64,000 nucleotides of DNA from PoT sp049331405 (GTDB taxonomy: Bacteria; Planctomycetota; Planctomycetia; Isosphaerales; Isosphaeraceae). Under the pieces are notes generated by a model. That model was not told where the DNA came from, did not search any database, and was given only the letters and a program-made list of their open reading frames with translations. Each line of letters begins with the position of its first letter. Position 1 is the first letter of the stretch. Position numbers and translations under genes: made by a program. Below, one piece after another: positions 17,460 through 27,724 of the stretch. The stretch spans positions 3,534,001 through 3,598,000 of the forward strand of contig NZ_CP186274.1 in NCBI RefSeq assembly GCF_049331405.1, written 5' to 3'.

Positions 17460-19700
17460 ATGATGGGGAAGAACGCTGCGAGATGGTCCTTGCTGCTGGC
17501 GACGGTCCTCGCGACCGCCCCGACAGACGGAGCCGAGAAGGGCGAGAAGGCCAGGAAGCTCTGGTCGATGAACGCCGTGCGCCGGCCGGAGTTGTCCAGG
17601 GATGTCGACGAACCCTGGATCCGCAATCCCATCGACGGCTTCGTCTTGAAGAAGCTCCGCGAGCAGGGCCTCGACCCCGCTCCCGAGGCCGATCGGCGAA
17701 CCCTGATCCGCCGCCTCACGTTCGACCTCACCGGCCTGCCCCCTCGCCCCGAAGAGGTCGATGCCTTCCTGAGCGACGAGCGAACGGACGCCTATAATTG
17801 CCTGGTGGACCGCCTCCTGGCGAGCCCGCACTATGGCGAGCGCTGGGGCAGGCACTGGCTCGACCTCGTCCGATTCGCCGAGACTCATGGGTACGAGCGG
17901 GACGATCCGAAGCCACACGCCTGGCGTTATCGCGACTGGGTCATCGCCGCCCTGAACCAGGATGTGCCCTATGACCGCTTCCTCACCGAGCAACTCGCCG
18001 GCGATGAATTGCCCGGATCCTCCCCCGGGAGCAAGACCGCTACGGGCATGTACCGCGTGGGCCTGATCGACGACGAACCGCCCGATCCTCTCATGGATCG
18101 CTTCGACCAGCTTGACGACGTGATCAAGACCGTCGGTACGACGATGCTCGGGCTCACGATCCATTGTGCCCGCTGCCACGATCACAAGTTCGACCCCATC
18201 ACCCAGGCGGATTATTACCGCTTGCTCGCCTTCTTCTCGCCCAGCCAGAAGTACATCCGCGACAACAACAGCAGCATCGAGCTCGAGATTGCGACGGCCG
18301 AAGAACGTACGCAGTTCGACGCCAAGACCGCCGTCATTGAAAAGGAACGGGCGGTCGTCAACGAGAAGCTCGAAGGCCTCTACCGACCGATCCGGGAGAC
18401 GATCCTCGCCGAGCGTCGGGCCAAATTCTCGGCCGAAGTGCTTTCCGCTCTGAATCTCCCGGCGGAGAAACGCGACGCCGCTCAGAAGAAGCTCGCTGAC
18501 GAGGTATCCCAGGCGTTGAACCTCAAGGCCGAGGACGTCTTCGCCCGCCTCTCTGAGGAGGCGAAGAAGCAGAAGGCCGCATTCGACAAGGAACTCGCAT
18601 CGATCGAGTCCAGGCGCCCCCCGGCGCTCACGAAGACGCTCGGGCTCACCGATACCGGGCCGACCGCCGATCCGACCATGATGCTGGTCCGGGGCGATGC
18701 CCATCGTCCCGGCGCGGTCATCCAGCCGGCCTTCCTCTCGTCCTTGACGACGACCGAGCCGGAAATCGTCCCCCCGCCCCAGGGCAAGACGACCGGCCGG
18801 AGGCTTACGCTGGCCCGCTGGATCGCTAGCGCCGAAAACCCGCTGACGGCCAGGGTGATGGTCAATCGCCTCTGGCAGCACCACTTCGGCCAAGGGATCG
18901 TCGCGACGCCCAGCGACTTCGGCACAATGGGAGAGGAGCCGAGCCATCCTGAGCTTCTCGATTGGCTCGCTTCCGAATTCGTCGCCCAAGGCTGGAGCCT
19001 CAAGGCGATGCACCGTCTGATGGTGACGTCCTCGACCTATCGCCAGTCGGGCACCTGGAACGATCAGGCAACCGACGGCGATCCCTCCAACACCTGGCTC
19101 TGGCGGATGTCGCCGATGCGCCTCGAGGCCGAGCCGATCCGAGACGCCATCTTGTTCGTCTCGGGCGCGATCAACCTCGAACTCGGTGGCCCCAGCGTGA
19201 TGCCTCCCATCGACCAGGTCGTGCTGGCGGGCCAGTCCCGGCCGGGCAGCGGTTGGGAGAGGAGCGACGAACGTTCGGCGAGCCGTCGGAGCGTCTACGT
19301 GAAGGTTAAGCGCTCCTTGCCTCTGTCCGAGATCGAAGTCCTGGACGCCGCCGACAACTCGGAGCCTTGCCCGAGGCGCAGCGTGACGACCACGGCCCCG
19401 CAGGCCCTCGCCATGCTCAACGGAACGTTCCTCCACGAGCAGGCCGCGAAGTTCGCGAGGCGGCTCGAGAAGGAGTGTGGCGATTCCGCCGAGGCTCGCG
19501 TCGCGCGGGCCTTCCGCCTGGCCTTCGGGCGACGGCCAACCCCGGACGAATCCCGCGATGCCCAGGACTTCCTCAAGGACATGACCCACCGCGTTTCCCA
19601 ACGCCACGAGGCCAAAGATCGGGCCGAGCCTGGGCACGAGGCCCTGCGGGCGTTCTGCCTCGTTCTCCTGAACAGCAATGAATTCCTGAACATCGACTAG
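17460..19700 (+). CDS. DUF1549/DUF1553 protein without cytochrome domain
   Basis: 746 residues from ATG 17460 (a second ATG follows at 17463), with GGGGAGGCGAAG upstream. A longer frame from 17283 reads through the promoter region. The signal peptide is ARWSLLLATVLATAPTDGA. The DUF1549 domain (residues about 45-250) contains PIDGFVLKKL, RTLIRRLTFDLTGLPP, SPHYGERWGRHWLDLVRFAET, and the motif CARCHDHKFDP with C236, C239, H240. A coiled middle (290-400) precedes DUF1553 (450-740; RLTLARWIASAENPLTARVMVNRLWQHHFGQGIV, FRLAFGRRPTPDE). Unlike the gene at 21496 it lacks the N-terminal PSCyt1 domain. These proteins are found mostly in planctomycetes and relatives and are exported; their function is not established. 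A DUF1501 gene follows. Confidence 0.92.
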   Translation: MMGKNAARWSLLLATVLATAPTDGAEKGEKARKLWSMNAVRRPELSRDVDEPWIRNPIDGFVLKKLREQGLDPAPEADRRTLIRRLTFDLTGLPPRPEEVDAFLSDERTDAYNCLVDRLLASPHYGERWGRHWLDLVRFAETHGYERDDPKPHAWRYRDWVIAALNQDVPYDRFLTEQLAGDELPGSSPGSKTATGMYRVGLIDDEPPDPLMDRFDQLDDVIKTVGTTMLGLTIHCARCHDHKFDPITQADYYRLLAFFSPSQKYIRDNNSSIELEIATAEERTQFDAKTAVIEKERAVVNEKLEGLYRPIRETILAERRAKFSAEVLSALNLPAEKRDAAQKKLADEVSQALNLKAEDVFARLSEEAKKQKAAFDKELASIESRRPPALTKTLGLTDTGPTADPTMMLVRGDAHRPGAVIQPAFLSSLTTTEPEIVPPPQGKTTGRRLTLARWIASAENPLTARVMVNRLWQHHFGQGIVATPSDFGTMGEEPSHPELLDWLASEFVAQGWSLKAMHRLMVTSSTYRQSGTWNDQATDGDPSNTWLWRMSPMRLEAEPIRDAILFVSGAINLELGGPSVMPPIDQVVLAGQSRPGSGWERSDERSASRRSVYVKVKRSLPLSEIEVLDAADNSEPCPRRSVTTTAPQALAMLNGTFLHEQAAKFARRLEKECGDSAEARVARAFRLAFGRRPTPDESRDAQDFLKDMTHRVSQRHEAKDRAEPGHEALRAFCLVLLNSNEFLNID

Positions 19701-19781
19701 AAGGCTGCCATCGCCCGATATCCCGATACGCCAGGTTCGAGTCCAGGGCCGGTTCCAAACTTCAACCAGGAACATAAGCGT

Positions 19782-21203
19782 ATGACTCCCTGTGGCCGCA
19801 CTCGCCGCGAGTTCCTCTGGCAGACCGGCGCGGGCTTTACGGGCCTGGCGCTGGCCTCGTTGCTCCAGGAAGACGGGTTCTTCAAGCGGGCGCGGGCATC
19901 GGAGGCCGAAGATCCGCTGATGCCCAAGGTCCCGCACTTCGAGGCGAAGGCCAAGAGCGTCATCTTCCTGTTCATGTACGGCGGGCCGTCTCAGGTCGAC
20001 CTCTTCGACCCCAAGCCCGAACTGAACTCGAAGCACGGCAAGACGAAGAAGATCGAAGTCCGGAAGGACTCTTTTTCGGACGTCACCCTCCTGGGTTCGA
20101 CCCGCAAGTTCGCCAAGCATGGGCAGAGCGGCGTCGAGGTCTCGGACCTCTTCCCGAACCTCGCGAAATGCGTCGACGACATGGCGATCGTCCGGTCGAT
20201 GTATGCCGATAGCTTCGCCCACGGCTCGGCCATGCTCCAGATGAACTCGGGCTCGGTCTTCCAGGGGAAGCCTTGCCTCGGGAGCTGGGTGACGTACGGC
20301 CTGGGCACCGAGAACCGCGACCTGCCCAGCTTCGTGGTCCTGCTCGACCCCCGCGGCGGTCCCATCGGCGGAGCCCCGAACTGGGGCGCGGGCTTCATGC
20401 CGGCGACCTACCAGGGGACCCAGTTCCGGACGCAAGGCGATCCCGTCCTCAACCTCTCGCCCCGGGCCCCCGTGACCCGCGACGAGCAGCGCACGCAGCT
20501 CGACTACCTCGCCAAGCTCAACGCGACGCATCAACAAACACGAGCTCACGAATCCGAGCTTTCGGCGCGGATCGCGAGTTACGAACTCGCCTACCGGATG
20601 CAGGCTCAGGCCCCCGAGGCCATCGACCTGACCCGGGAGTCGGCCGAGACGAAGTCGCTCTACGGGATGGACGACCCGAAATCGGCGGATTTCGGCCGCA
20701 AGTGCCTCATGGCCCGGCGCATGGTCGAGCGGGGCGTCCGCTTCGTGCAGGTCTACTCGGGCGGCGGGCACAATGACGAGAACTGGGACGCCCACGGCGA
20801 CGTCAACAAGAACCACGAGCTGCACTGCGGCGAGACGGATAAGCCGATCGCGGGCCTGCTCACCGATCTGAAGCGCCGAGGGCTCCTCGACGAGACGCTC
20901 ATCGTCTGGTCGGGCGAGTTCGGTCGCATGCCCAACAGTCAGAACGGGGTCGGCCGCGACCACAACCCGAAGGGCTTCACGGCCTGGATGGCGGGCGGTG
21001 GCGTCAAGGGGGGGACGGTCTACGGCTCGACCGATGAGATCGGCTATGCCGCCGCCGAGGACAAGGTCCATGTCCACGACCTCCACGCCACGATCCTGCA
21101 CCTTCTCGGCCTCGACCACACCGTCCTGACCTACTTCCACGGCGGCCGGGACCAGAGGCTCACCGACGTCCACGGAAATGTGATTCGACCACTCCTCGCC
21201 TGA
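19782..21203 (+). CDS. DUF1501 protein with Tat signal
   Basis: 473 residues with AGGAA upstream of ATG 19782. The N-terminus has a twin-arginine motif ([21 protein letters not shown]), so it is exported folded. DUF1501 belongs to the alkaline phosphatase/sulfatase-like fold; hallmarks are [94 protein letters not shown] and [24 protein letters not shown]. Asp/His residues in these blocks would hold the metal centre, but activity is unproven. It is partnered with the DUF1549/DUF1553 gene 81 bases upstream, the usual planctomycete pairing. Confidence 0.93.
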   Translation: MTPCGRTRREFLWQTGAGFTGLALASLLQEDGFFKRARASEAEDPLMPKVPHFEAKAKSVIFLFMYGGPSQVDLFDPKPELNSKHGKTKKIEVRKDSFSDVTLLGSTRKFAKHGQSGVEVSDLFPNLAKCVDDMAIVRSMYADSFAHGSAMLQMNSGSVFQGKPCLGSWVTYGLGTENRDLPSFVVLLDPRGGPIGGAPNWGAGFMPATYQGTQFRTQGDPVLNLSPRAPVTRDEQRTQLDYLAKLNATHQQTRAHESELSARIASYELAYRMQAQAPEAIDLTRESAETKSLYGMDDPKSADFGRKCLMARRMVERGVRFVQVYSGGGHNDENWDAHGDVNKNHELHCGETDKPIAGLLTDLKRRGLLDETLIVWSGEFGRMPNSQNGVGRDHNPKGFTAWMAGGGVKGGTVYGSTDEIGYAAAEDKVHVHDLHATILHLLGLDHTVLTYFHGGRDQRLTDVHGNVIRPLLA

Positions 21204-21495
21204 GCCATTACGCAACTTCGATTGGATTTCCGCCGAGAATCGGACGTTTTCACACGCATGGATGCCTGCTGTCGAAGCGGGTAAGCTGACAATCCTGCCG
21301 GGTCGTACAGCCGAGGTTTAATAATCACTCCGACCGCCTGCCGGGTCCGCGAAGTCGAATCGTAGAGGTAAGGCCGGGCGCCCGACGTTGGGCACGAGCC
21401 AACTCGTGGCCTGCCTTATTGATAGGTCCGAGTCGATCAAGCCGACCGACCGTTTCCGCGACGCCGCCTGAACGCTCGTTGTAGGGACTCATTCT

Positions 21496-24400
21496 ATGAA
21501 AATACGATTGTGCATCGCGATCGGGACGCTGGCGTTGCTGCCCTTGGCTGCCGCGACTTTTGGGGCAGAAGGCGGACCCTCGGCGACGCCGGAGCAGATC
21601 GAGTTCTTCGAGAAAAAGGTGCGTCCCCTCCTCGTCGAGCGCTGCCAGGAATGCCACGGAGGGAAGGGCAAGCCGAAGGGCGGGTTGAGCCTGCTTTCTG
21701 CGGAAACTCTCCTCAAAGGGGGGGACAGCGGGCCCGCGGCCGTCGCCGGGAAGCCCGAGGATAGCCTGCTCATCGACGTCCTGAATTATGTCGATGAACC
21801 CCGGATGCCGCCCGATGGGAAGCTGAAGGCCGAGGAGATCGAGATCCTCAGGGAGTGGGTCGAGCTGGGCCTCCCCTGGCCGAACCCGGCGGCCAATCCC
21901 GCGTCGCAACACGCGACCGAGGCCGCTTCAGAAAAGCCGGCGGACGCCTCGTCGTTCTGGTCCTTCCTGCCGGTCGGCAAGTATGAGCCGCCGAAGGTCA
22001 AGGATTTTAGCTGGGTCCGCAACGACATCGATCGCTTCATCCTGGCCGGGATCGAGGCGAAGGGGGGGAAACCCGCCCGTGAGGCGAGTAAGCGTACCTT
22101 GATCCGTCGGGCCACGTTCGACCTGACCGGGCTGCCGCCGACACCCGAAGAAGTCGAGGCGTTCCTGGCCGACGAAGGCTCCGACGCGTTCTCGAAGGTC
22201 GTCGAGCGGCTGCTCGCGAGCCCGCACTACGGCGAGCGCTGGGGGCGGCACTGGCTGGATGTCGTGAGATATGCCGACTCGTTCGACTCCCGGATCCTCG
22301 GCAGTGTGGAGGCGGATATCGCCTATGCCTACCGCTATCGCGATTGGGTCGTCAACGCCTTCAACCGCGACCTGCCTTACGACCAGTTCATCGTCCACCA
22401 ACTCGCCGGCGACATCCTCCCCGTCAAGAAGCCCGGCGGCTTCAACGTCGACGAGACCATCGCCACGGGGATGCTCGCGATCGGGAACTGGGGGGGTGGC
22501 GACGCGGACAAGGAGAAACTCCTCACCGACATCGCCGATGACCAGGTGGATGTCGTCGGCAGGACGTTCCTGGGGCTGACCCTGGCTTGCGCACGCTGCC
22601 ATGACCACAAGTTCGACCCGATCACCACGAAGGACTACTACGGCCTCGCCGGCATCTTCTTCAGCACGCACATCCTTCCCAACGTGGGCCTCAAGACGAA
22701 TGGCCCGCCGATGCTCCGGATCCCCTTGATGTCCGCGTCGGAGATGGAGCACCGGGAGCATTACACCAAGCGCAGCGTGGAACTCGAGAACGAACTCAAT
22801 CGCGTCCTGAATGAAGAAAAGGCGGCTTTTGCCAAAGTGCTTCTCTCGGATTCGGCACGTTATATTGTCGCCGCCTGGGAGGCTCGGAAGGCCGCGTCCG
22901 CGACGTCTCTTGCCGAGGTCGCCCGCAGCCGAGGCCTGCTCCCGTATGCCCTGCGAAACTGGGTCGAGGAACTCGGGCTGAATCGAGACTATCCGTTGTT
23001 GCGTATGCCAGTCCGCGACTTGATGGGCAAATCCGGGGTCCAGGCGTGGAAGGGGCAGCACGAGTGGCCCAAGCTCACGGTGAACCAGAACGCCGAGCCG
23101 GCCACGATCCTGACGTTCACGCTGCCGCCGAAATCCGTCTGCGTCCACCCCGGGCCCGCCTCGGCCGTGGCCGTCTCTTGGACGAGCCCGATTGCGGGGA
23201 AGGTTCGCGTGACCGGTCGCGTGGCCGACGCCGATCCGGCGGCCGGAGACGGCATCACCTGGCGGCTCTCGCTCCATAACCAAGCGGGCCGTCAGCAACT
23301 TGGCGTGGGGATCTTGCCCAACGCCGGGGCGGAGCCGCTCCCCGCGGAGCCGCTCAAGGCACTCGAGGTTGGCGTGGGCGATCGCCTGGAACTGCTCGTG
23401 CATCCCAATGCCGAGTACACCTGCGACACCACGGCCCTCACCCTGAACGTCGCGGCCGTCGATGGCTCGGGCGTCTGGGACCTTGCCGGCGACCTCATGA
23501 ACGAGCCGCTCAAGGGCAATCCTCACGCCGACCACCAGGGGCGCCCGGACGTCTGGCGCTTCGAGGATCATGATGAGTCGAGCATTCGCGGGAGACTGGC
23601 CGTCGAGGCGGCTCCGGCCTTCGCGAACTGGAGGAAGACCGTCACCGACTCGCCCGAGGACTCGAAGGCCATCGAACGGGCCGCGAGCCAGTTGCAGTCG
23701 AGCTTTCAGCCCACGGATCATCGCAGCCCCTTCTGGATCCAGGCGGTCGGCGATGAAGCGATCCTCTCGGAGGTCTCGCGTCAGAAGATTCAGAAGGCTC
23801 GATCCGAACTCACTAGCCTGCGGGCGAATCCCCCCACGGAGATCACGTACGCGAACGGTGCGCAGGAAGGGGGCGTCCCGGATAGCCCGCAAGCCGGGTT
23901 CCACGACGTGAAGGTCCATATTCGAGGCAGTTATTCTCGCCTTGGCGAGATAGTCCCGCGGCACTTCCCAATCGTGCTCGGCGGGGAGCCCAAGGCGAAG
24001 ATCGCCGGCGGCAGCGGCCGCCTCGAACTGGCACGCTGGCTGACGAGGCCGGATCATGTGCTCACGTCGAGGGTCATGGTCAACCGGATCTGGCAGCATC
24101 ACATGGGCGCCGGGATCGTGAGGACGCCCAGCAACTTCGGCAAGCTCGGCGAGAAACCGAGTCATCCTGAATTGCTCGACTTTCTCGCCAGGACGTTCGT
24201 CGAATCGGGCTGGTCGATCAAGCAGATGCACCGAACCATCATGCTTTCGTCCGCCTATCGGCAGGCGTCCGAGCCCGATCCCGAGACCCTCAAGGCCGAT
24301 CCCGACAATCGCCTATTCGCACGGATGAACCGGCGTCGGCTCGAATCCGAGGCGATCCGGGATAACCTGCTCGCCGTCTCGGGCCAACTCGACCCAACGC

Positions 24401-24807
24401 TCGGCGGCCCCTCGCTCCGCGACCTCACGAACCTGCGGCGGACGCTCTACCTCACGACCGTCCGGTCGGATCGATCCTCGTTCGGCCCACTCTTCGACGC
24501 GGCCGACTCCACCGCCCTGGTCGATACCCGCACGGTCTCGACGGTGGCCCCGCAGGCGTTGTTCTTGATGAACAGTCCCTACGTGCTCGAGCAGTCCAAA
24601 GCCCTGGCGAAACGACTCATCGCCCAGGAGCCCGACCGGGATCGCCGCATCGAGAGGGCCTACGCCATGCTCTTCGGTCGCCCGCCCGGCGAGGCCGAGC
24701 GGCAGATCGGCCGGGATTACCTCGCGTCGATCCCGGGGGACGAGGATGCCTGGGTTGCCTACTGTCAGACTCTGATATGCACGAACGAATTTATTTACAT
24801 TGATTAA
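21496..24807 (+). CDS. PSCyt1-DUF1549-DUF1553 protein
   Basis: 1103 residues, signal peptide MKIRLCIAIGTLALLPLAAATFGA. The N-terminal planctomycete cytochrome-like domain (PSCyt1) has CQECHGG (C50, C53, H54), a c-type heme-binding motif. DUF1549 (residues about 170-400) again carries CARCHDHKFDP (C365, C368, H369), a second CxxCH. The middle, about residues 410-800, is beta-rich with a coiled N-terminal part and may hold a carbohydrate-binding or lectin-like domain (PPKSVCVHPGPASAVAVSW, VRVTGRVADADPAAGDG), which the paralogue at 17460 lacks. DUF1553 is at the C-terminus. It shares SPHYGERWGRHWLD and RVMVNRIWQHHMGAGIVRTPSNFG with the paralogue. Its own DUF1501 gene starts four bases after its stop. 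Confidence 0.93.
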   Translation: MKIRLCIAIGTLALLPLAAATFGAEGGPSATPEQIEFFEKKVRPLLVERCQECHGGKGKPKGGLSLLSAETLLKGGDSGPAAVAGKPEDSLLIDVLNYVDEPRMPPDGKLKAEEIEILREWVELGLPWPNPAANPASQHATEAASEKPADASSFWSFLPVGKYEPPKVKDFSWVRNDIDRFILAGIEAKGGKPAREASKRTLIRRATFDLTGLPPTPEEVEAFLADEGSDAFSKVVERLLASPHYGERWGRHWLDVVRYADSFDSRILGSVEADIAYAYRYRDWVVNAFNRDLPYDQFIVHQLAGDILPVKKPGGFNVDETIATGMLAIGNWGGGDADKEKLLTDIADDQVDVVGRTFLGLTLACARCHDHKFDPITTKDYYGLAGIFFSTHILPNVGLKTNGPPMLRIPLMSASEMEHREHYTKRSVELENELNRVLNEEKAAFAKVLLSDSARYIVAAWEARKAASATSLAEVARSRGLLPYALRNWVEELGLNRDYPLLRMPVRDLMGKSGVQAWKGQHEWPKLTVNQNAEPATILTFTLPPKSVCVHPGPASAVAVSWTSPIAGKVRVTGRVADADPAAGDGITWRLSLHNQAGRQQLGVGILPNAGAEPLPAEPLKALEVGVGDRLELLVHPNAEYTCDTTALTLNVAAVDGSGVWDLAGDLMNEPLKGNPHADHQGRPDVWRFEDHDESSIRGRLAVEAAPAFANWRKTVTDSPEDSKAIERAASQLQSSFQPTDHRSPFWIQAVGDEAILSEVSRQKIQKARSELTSLRANPPTEITYANGAQEGGVPDSPQAGFHDVKVHIRGSYSRLGEIVPRHFPIVLGGEPKAKIAGGSGRLELARWLTRPDHVLTSRVMVNRIWQHHMGAGIVRTPSNFGKLGEKPSHPELLDFLARTFVESGWSIKQMHRTIMLSSAYRQASEPDPETLKADPDNRLFARMNRRRLESEAIRDNLLAVSGQLDPTLGGPSLRDLTNLRRTLYLTTVRSDRSSFGPLFDAADSTALVDTRTVSTVAPQALFLMNSPYVLEQSKALAKRLIAQEPDRDRRIERAYAMLFGRPPGEAERQIGRDYLASIPGDEDAWVAYCQTLICTNEFIYID

Positions 24808-24811
24808 AACA

Positions 24812-26287
24812 ATGTCGACTGATTCGTCTCGAATCAAACTCCCGAAACACGATCGCGATGCGAGGCCGCCGATGATCTCCAACGAACCCCTGAACCGTCG
24901 CCGGGTCCTGGGCACCTTCGCCAACGGCTTCGGGATGATGGGCCTCGCCGGGCTCCTGGCCGATGAGACGCGAGGCGACGCGGGCGCAAACAACCCGCTG
25001 GTCGAGCGCCCGCCGATGTACCCGGCCAGGGCCAAAAGGGTCATCTTCCTGTTCATGTCGGGCGGGCCGTCGCACGTCGACACGTTCGACCCCAAGCCCC
25101 GGCTCGAGAAGGACGACGGCAAGCCGCTCCCGTTCGAAATGCCCCACCTCGTCCGGACGAAGACCGGGAACCTGCTGAAATCGCCGTTCAAGTTCCGGCG
25201 ACACGGCGGGTCCGGCATCGAGGTCAGCGAGCTCTTCCCGCACGTCGCCTCTTGCGTGGACGACCTCTGCGTGATCCGTTCCATGGTTGCTGATAACATC
25301 AACCATAACGGTGCCTGCCTCCAGATGAACACCGGCGAGCAGGCCTTCTCCAGGCCGAGCCTCGGCTCGTGGCTGCTCTACGGGCTCGGGAGCGAGAATC
25401 AGGATTTGCCCGGGTTCCTCGTCATCAGCCCCGCCCAGCCGGCGCAGGGGGCTCCGCTCTGGGGCTCGAGCTTCCTGCCGGCCGCTTACCAGGGGACCCT
25501 GGTCTCGGACCTGAAGAACCCGATCGCGAACCTCTCGAATGCCCGGCTCGAACCGGCCAAGCAGCGCGACCAACTCGACGCCTTGCAGCGGCTGAACGAC
25601 CTCCACCGCGAGACGCGCAAGGAGGACAGTCGGTTGAGTGCCAGGATCGCGTCGTTCGAACTGGCCTATCGGATGCAGCGCCAGGCCCCCGAGTCCTTCA
25701 ACGTCGACCTGGAATCCCCGGCGACCCGAAAGCTCTACGGCCTGGACGACCCGACGACGGAGATTTTCGGCAAGCAGTGCCTCATGGCGAGGCGCCTCTC
25801 CGAGCGAGGCGTGCGCTTCGTCCAGGTCTACCACACGCAGACCTCGAAGCGATCGAGCTGCCAGCTCTGGGACCAGCACGGGGGGCTTCGGTCGGATCTC
25901 CCCAGCAACTGCGCGGCGACCGATCAGCCGATCGCCGGGCTGCTCAAGGATCTCAAGGCGCGGGGATTGCTGGAGGACACTCTCGTCATCTGGGGGGGCG
26001 AGTTCGGCCGCACGCCGACCGCCGAGGGGAAGGATGGGCGGGAGCACCACCCCTTCGGCTTCACGATGTGGATGGCCGGCGGCGGGATCAAGGGGGGGAT
26101 GACGTATGGCGCCACCGACGAGTTCGGCTGGCACTCGGTCGAGGACAAGGTCCACGTCCACGACCTCCACGCCACGATCCTGCACCTCATGGGCATTGAT
26201 CACACCAAGCTCACGTATCGCTACAGCGGTCGAGACTATCGATTGACCGACGTCTTCGGTAAGGTTGTCACGCCGATCCTTGCCTGA
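24812..26287 (+). CDS. DUF1501 protein with Tat signal
   Basis: 491 residues if started at ATG 24812, four bases past the upstream stop. ATG 24872 has a better purine-rich sequence upstream and gives a typical Tat n-region (MISNEPLNRRRVLGTFANGFGMMGLAGLL), so the true start may be there. It shares with the DUF1501 at 19782 the blocks [96 protein letters not shown] and [36 protein letters not shown]. It forms an operon with the PSCyt1 gene and the SGNH hydrolase that follows 44 bases later. Confidence 0.92.
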   Translation: MSTDSSRIKLPKHDRDARPPMISNEPLNRRRVLGTFANGFGMMGLAGLLADETRGDAGANNPLVERPPMYPARAKRVIFLFMSGGPSHVDTFDPKPRLEKDDGKPLPFEMPHLVRTKTGNLLKSPFKFRRHGGSGIEVSELFPHVASCVDDLCVIRSMVADNINHNGACLQMNTGEQAFSRPSLGSWLLYGLGSENQDLPGFLVISPAQPAQGAPLWGSSFLPAAYQGTLVSDLKNPIANLSNARLEPAKQRDQLDALQRLNDLHRETRKEDSRLSARIASFELAYRMQRQAPESFNVDLESPATRKLYGLDDPTTEIFGKQCLMARRLSERGVRFVQVYHTQTSKRSSCQLWDQHGGLRSDLPSNCAATDQPIAGLLKDLKARGLLEDTLVIWGGEFGRTPTAEGKDGREHHPFGFTMWMAGGGIKGGMTYGATDEFGWHSVEDKVHVHDLHATILHLMGIDHTKLTYRYSGRDYRLTDVFGKVVTPILA

Positions 26288-26331
26288 GCGTATGGCCCGA
26301 TCAAGGCTCACCATAACCCGAGAGGTCACTC

Positions 26332-27588
26332 ATGCGGCGTATTTACGTCCTTGCATTGCTCCTGATCACGATCCCGTCCGCGAGCTCCGCGGCCGATGGT
26401 TTCTATCTCAGGAACCAGGATCGCGTCGTCTTCTACGGCGACAGCATCACCGAACAACGCCTCTACACGACGTTCGTCGAAACATACGTCGTGACGCGGT
26501 TCCCGAAGATGCCGATCACCTTCGTGCACTCGGGCTGGGGCGGCGACCGGGTCAGCGGCGGCGGCGGCGGGCCGATCGACCTTCGGCTCAAGCGCGACGT
26601 CTTCGCTTACAAGCCCACGGTCATGACGATCATGCTCGGCATGAACGACGGCAGCTACCAGTCGTTCAACGAGTCGATCTTCAACACGTACAGCAAGGGC
26701 ATGGAGAACATCGTCGCCAAGGTGAAGGAGGCCTTCCCGCAGATCCGGATCACCCTGATCCAGCCTTCCCCCTTCGATGACGTCACCAGGAAACCCGGCT
26801 TCGACAAGGGCTACAACGACGTCCTCGTCCGCTTCGGCGAGTTCCTCAAGGGGCTGGCCTCGCGCACGAACATCGACGTGGCCGACATGAATACGCCCGT
26901 CGTCGAGGCGACCAAGAAGGCCTTCGCCATCGATCCCAAGGAGGCCGTCGGCTTGAACCCGGATCGCGTCCACCCAGGGCCCGGCGGTCAGCTCCTCATG
27001 GCCGCGGCTCTCCTCGACGCCTGGCACGCCCCCGCGGTCGTTAGCGACGTCGAGATTGAGGTCGAAGGGGTCAGCGTCGAGAGTGAGGCCAAGAACGCCA
27101 AGGTCTCCGAGTTAAGGCTCGACGGCGGCAAGCTGAGCTGGTCCCAGCTCGACGAGGCGCTCCCATTCCCGATCGACTACTCGGACAAGGCCACGGCACT
27201 GGCCTTGCGGGCGAGCGACATCGTCGACCAGCTCAACAAGCAGACCCTGGAAGTGGAAGGCCTGGCCGCGGACAAATACGTCCTCAAGATCGACGGCAGC
27301 GTGATCGGCCACTTCACCAAGCAGGAACTCGCCGAGGGCATCAACCTCGCCACCATGAAAACCCCGATGGTTGAGCAGGCCCGCAAGGTCCACGAGCTGA
27401 CCATCAAGCACAACGAGGTCCACTTCCGTCGCTGGCGGTCGGTCGAGGTGTCGTTCCAGGACCTGGACTCGCCCCACATCGCCAAGGCCCTCGCCGAACT
27501 CGACGCCTTCGAGGGCGACCTGGTCAAGGACCAACGGGAAACGGCCCAGCCGAAGTCGCACAAGTTCGAGCTCGAACCCGAGAATTGA
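26332..27588 (+). CDS. Exported SGNH/GDSL hydrolase
   Basis: 418 residues with GAGAGGTCACTC before the ATG. The signal peptide is MRRIYVLALLLITIPSASSA. The SGNH blocks are complete: GDSIT with nucleophile S38, a glycine block in HSGWGGDRVSGG, GMND, and the DxxH block DRVHPG with D211 and H214. Such enzymes are esterases, lipases or carbohydrate acetylesterases. Residues about 225-418 form an extra C-terminal region with no recognised domain (VSDVEIEVEGVSVESEAKNAKVSEL). Its place right after a PSCyt1/DUF1501 module suggests, by inference, a role in handling an acylated polymer. A strong hairpin follows. Confidence 0.88.
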   Translation: MRRIYVLALLLITIPSASSAADGFYLRNQDRVVFYGDSITEQRLYTTFVETYVVTRFPKMPITFVHSGWGGDRVSGGGGGPIDLRLKRDVFAYKPTVMTIMLGMNDGSYQSFNESIFNTYSKGMENIVAKVKEAFPQIRITLIQPSPFDDVTRKPGFDKGYNDVLVRFGEFLKGLASRTNIDVADMNTPVVEATKKAFAIDPKEAVGLNPDRVHPGPGGQLLMAAALLDAWHAPAVVSDVEIEVEGVSVESEAKNAKVSELRLDGGKLSWSQLDEALPFPIDYSDKATALALRASDIVDQLNKQTLEVEGLAADKYVLKIDGSVIGHFTKQELAEGINLATMKTPMVEQARKVHELTIKHNEVHFRRWRSVEVSFQDLDSPHIAKALAELDAFEGDLVKDQRETAQPKSHKFELEPEN

Positions 27589-27607
27589 TTTCCGACGGCG
27601 CAATCGG

Positions 27608-27640
27608 CTCCTCCTCGAATCCGGCCGATTCGAGGAGGAG
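27608..27640. terminator. Strong hairpin between convergent genes
   Basis: CTCCTCCTCGAATC (27608-27621) pairs perfectly with GATTCGAGGAGGAG (27627-27640): a 14-bp stem with a 5-base loop, one of the strongest hairpins in the window. It lies 20 bases after the SGNH stop and 85 before the convergent nitrilase stop, so it can serve both strands. There is no long T-tract. Confidence 0.7.
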
Positions 27641-27724
27641 CGTTATGGAGAATTGGCCCGGATTGAAGACGTGGTACGATGTGTTTTGAAGATAAAAAAT
27701 TGTGATGCCGTGAAGATTCGCTGA

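Noticed and set aside
19735..19754. GGTTCGAGTCC, resembling a tRNA T-loop
   Set aside because: The flanking bases form at most a 2-bp stem and no acceptor, D or anticodon arms fit, so it is not a tRNA.
17346..21215. A very long minus-strand open frame (1289 codons) opposite the DUF1549 and DUF1501 genes
   Set aside because: It is an antisense shadow caused by high GC at third positions. Its translation has no coherent domain, while the plus-strand genes show clear families and signal peptides.
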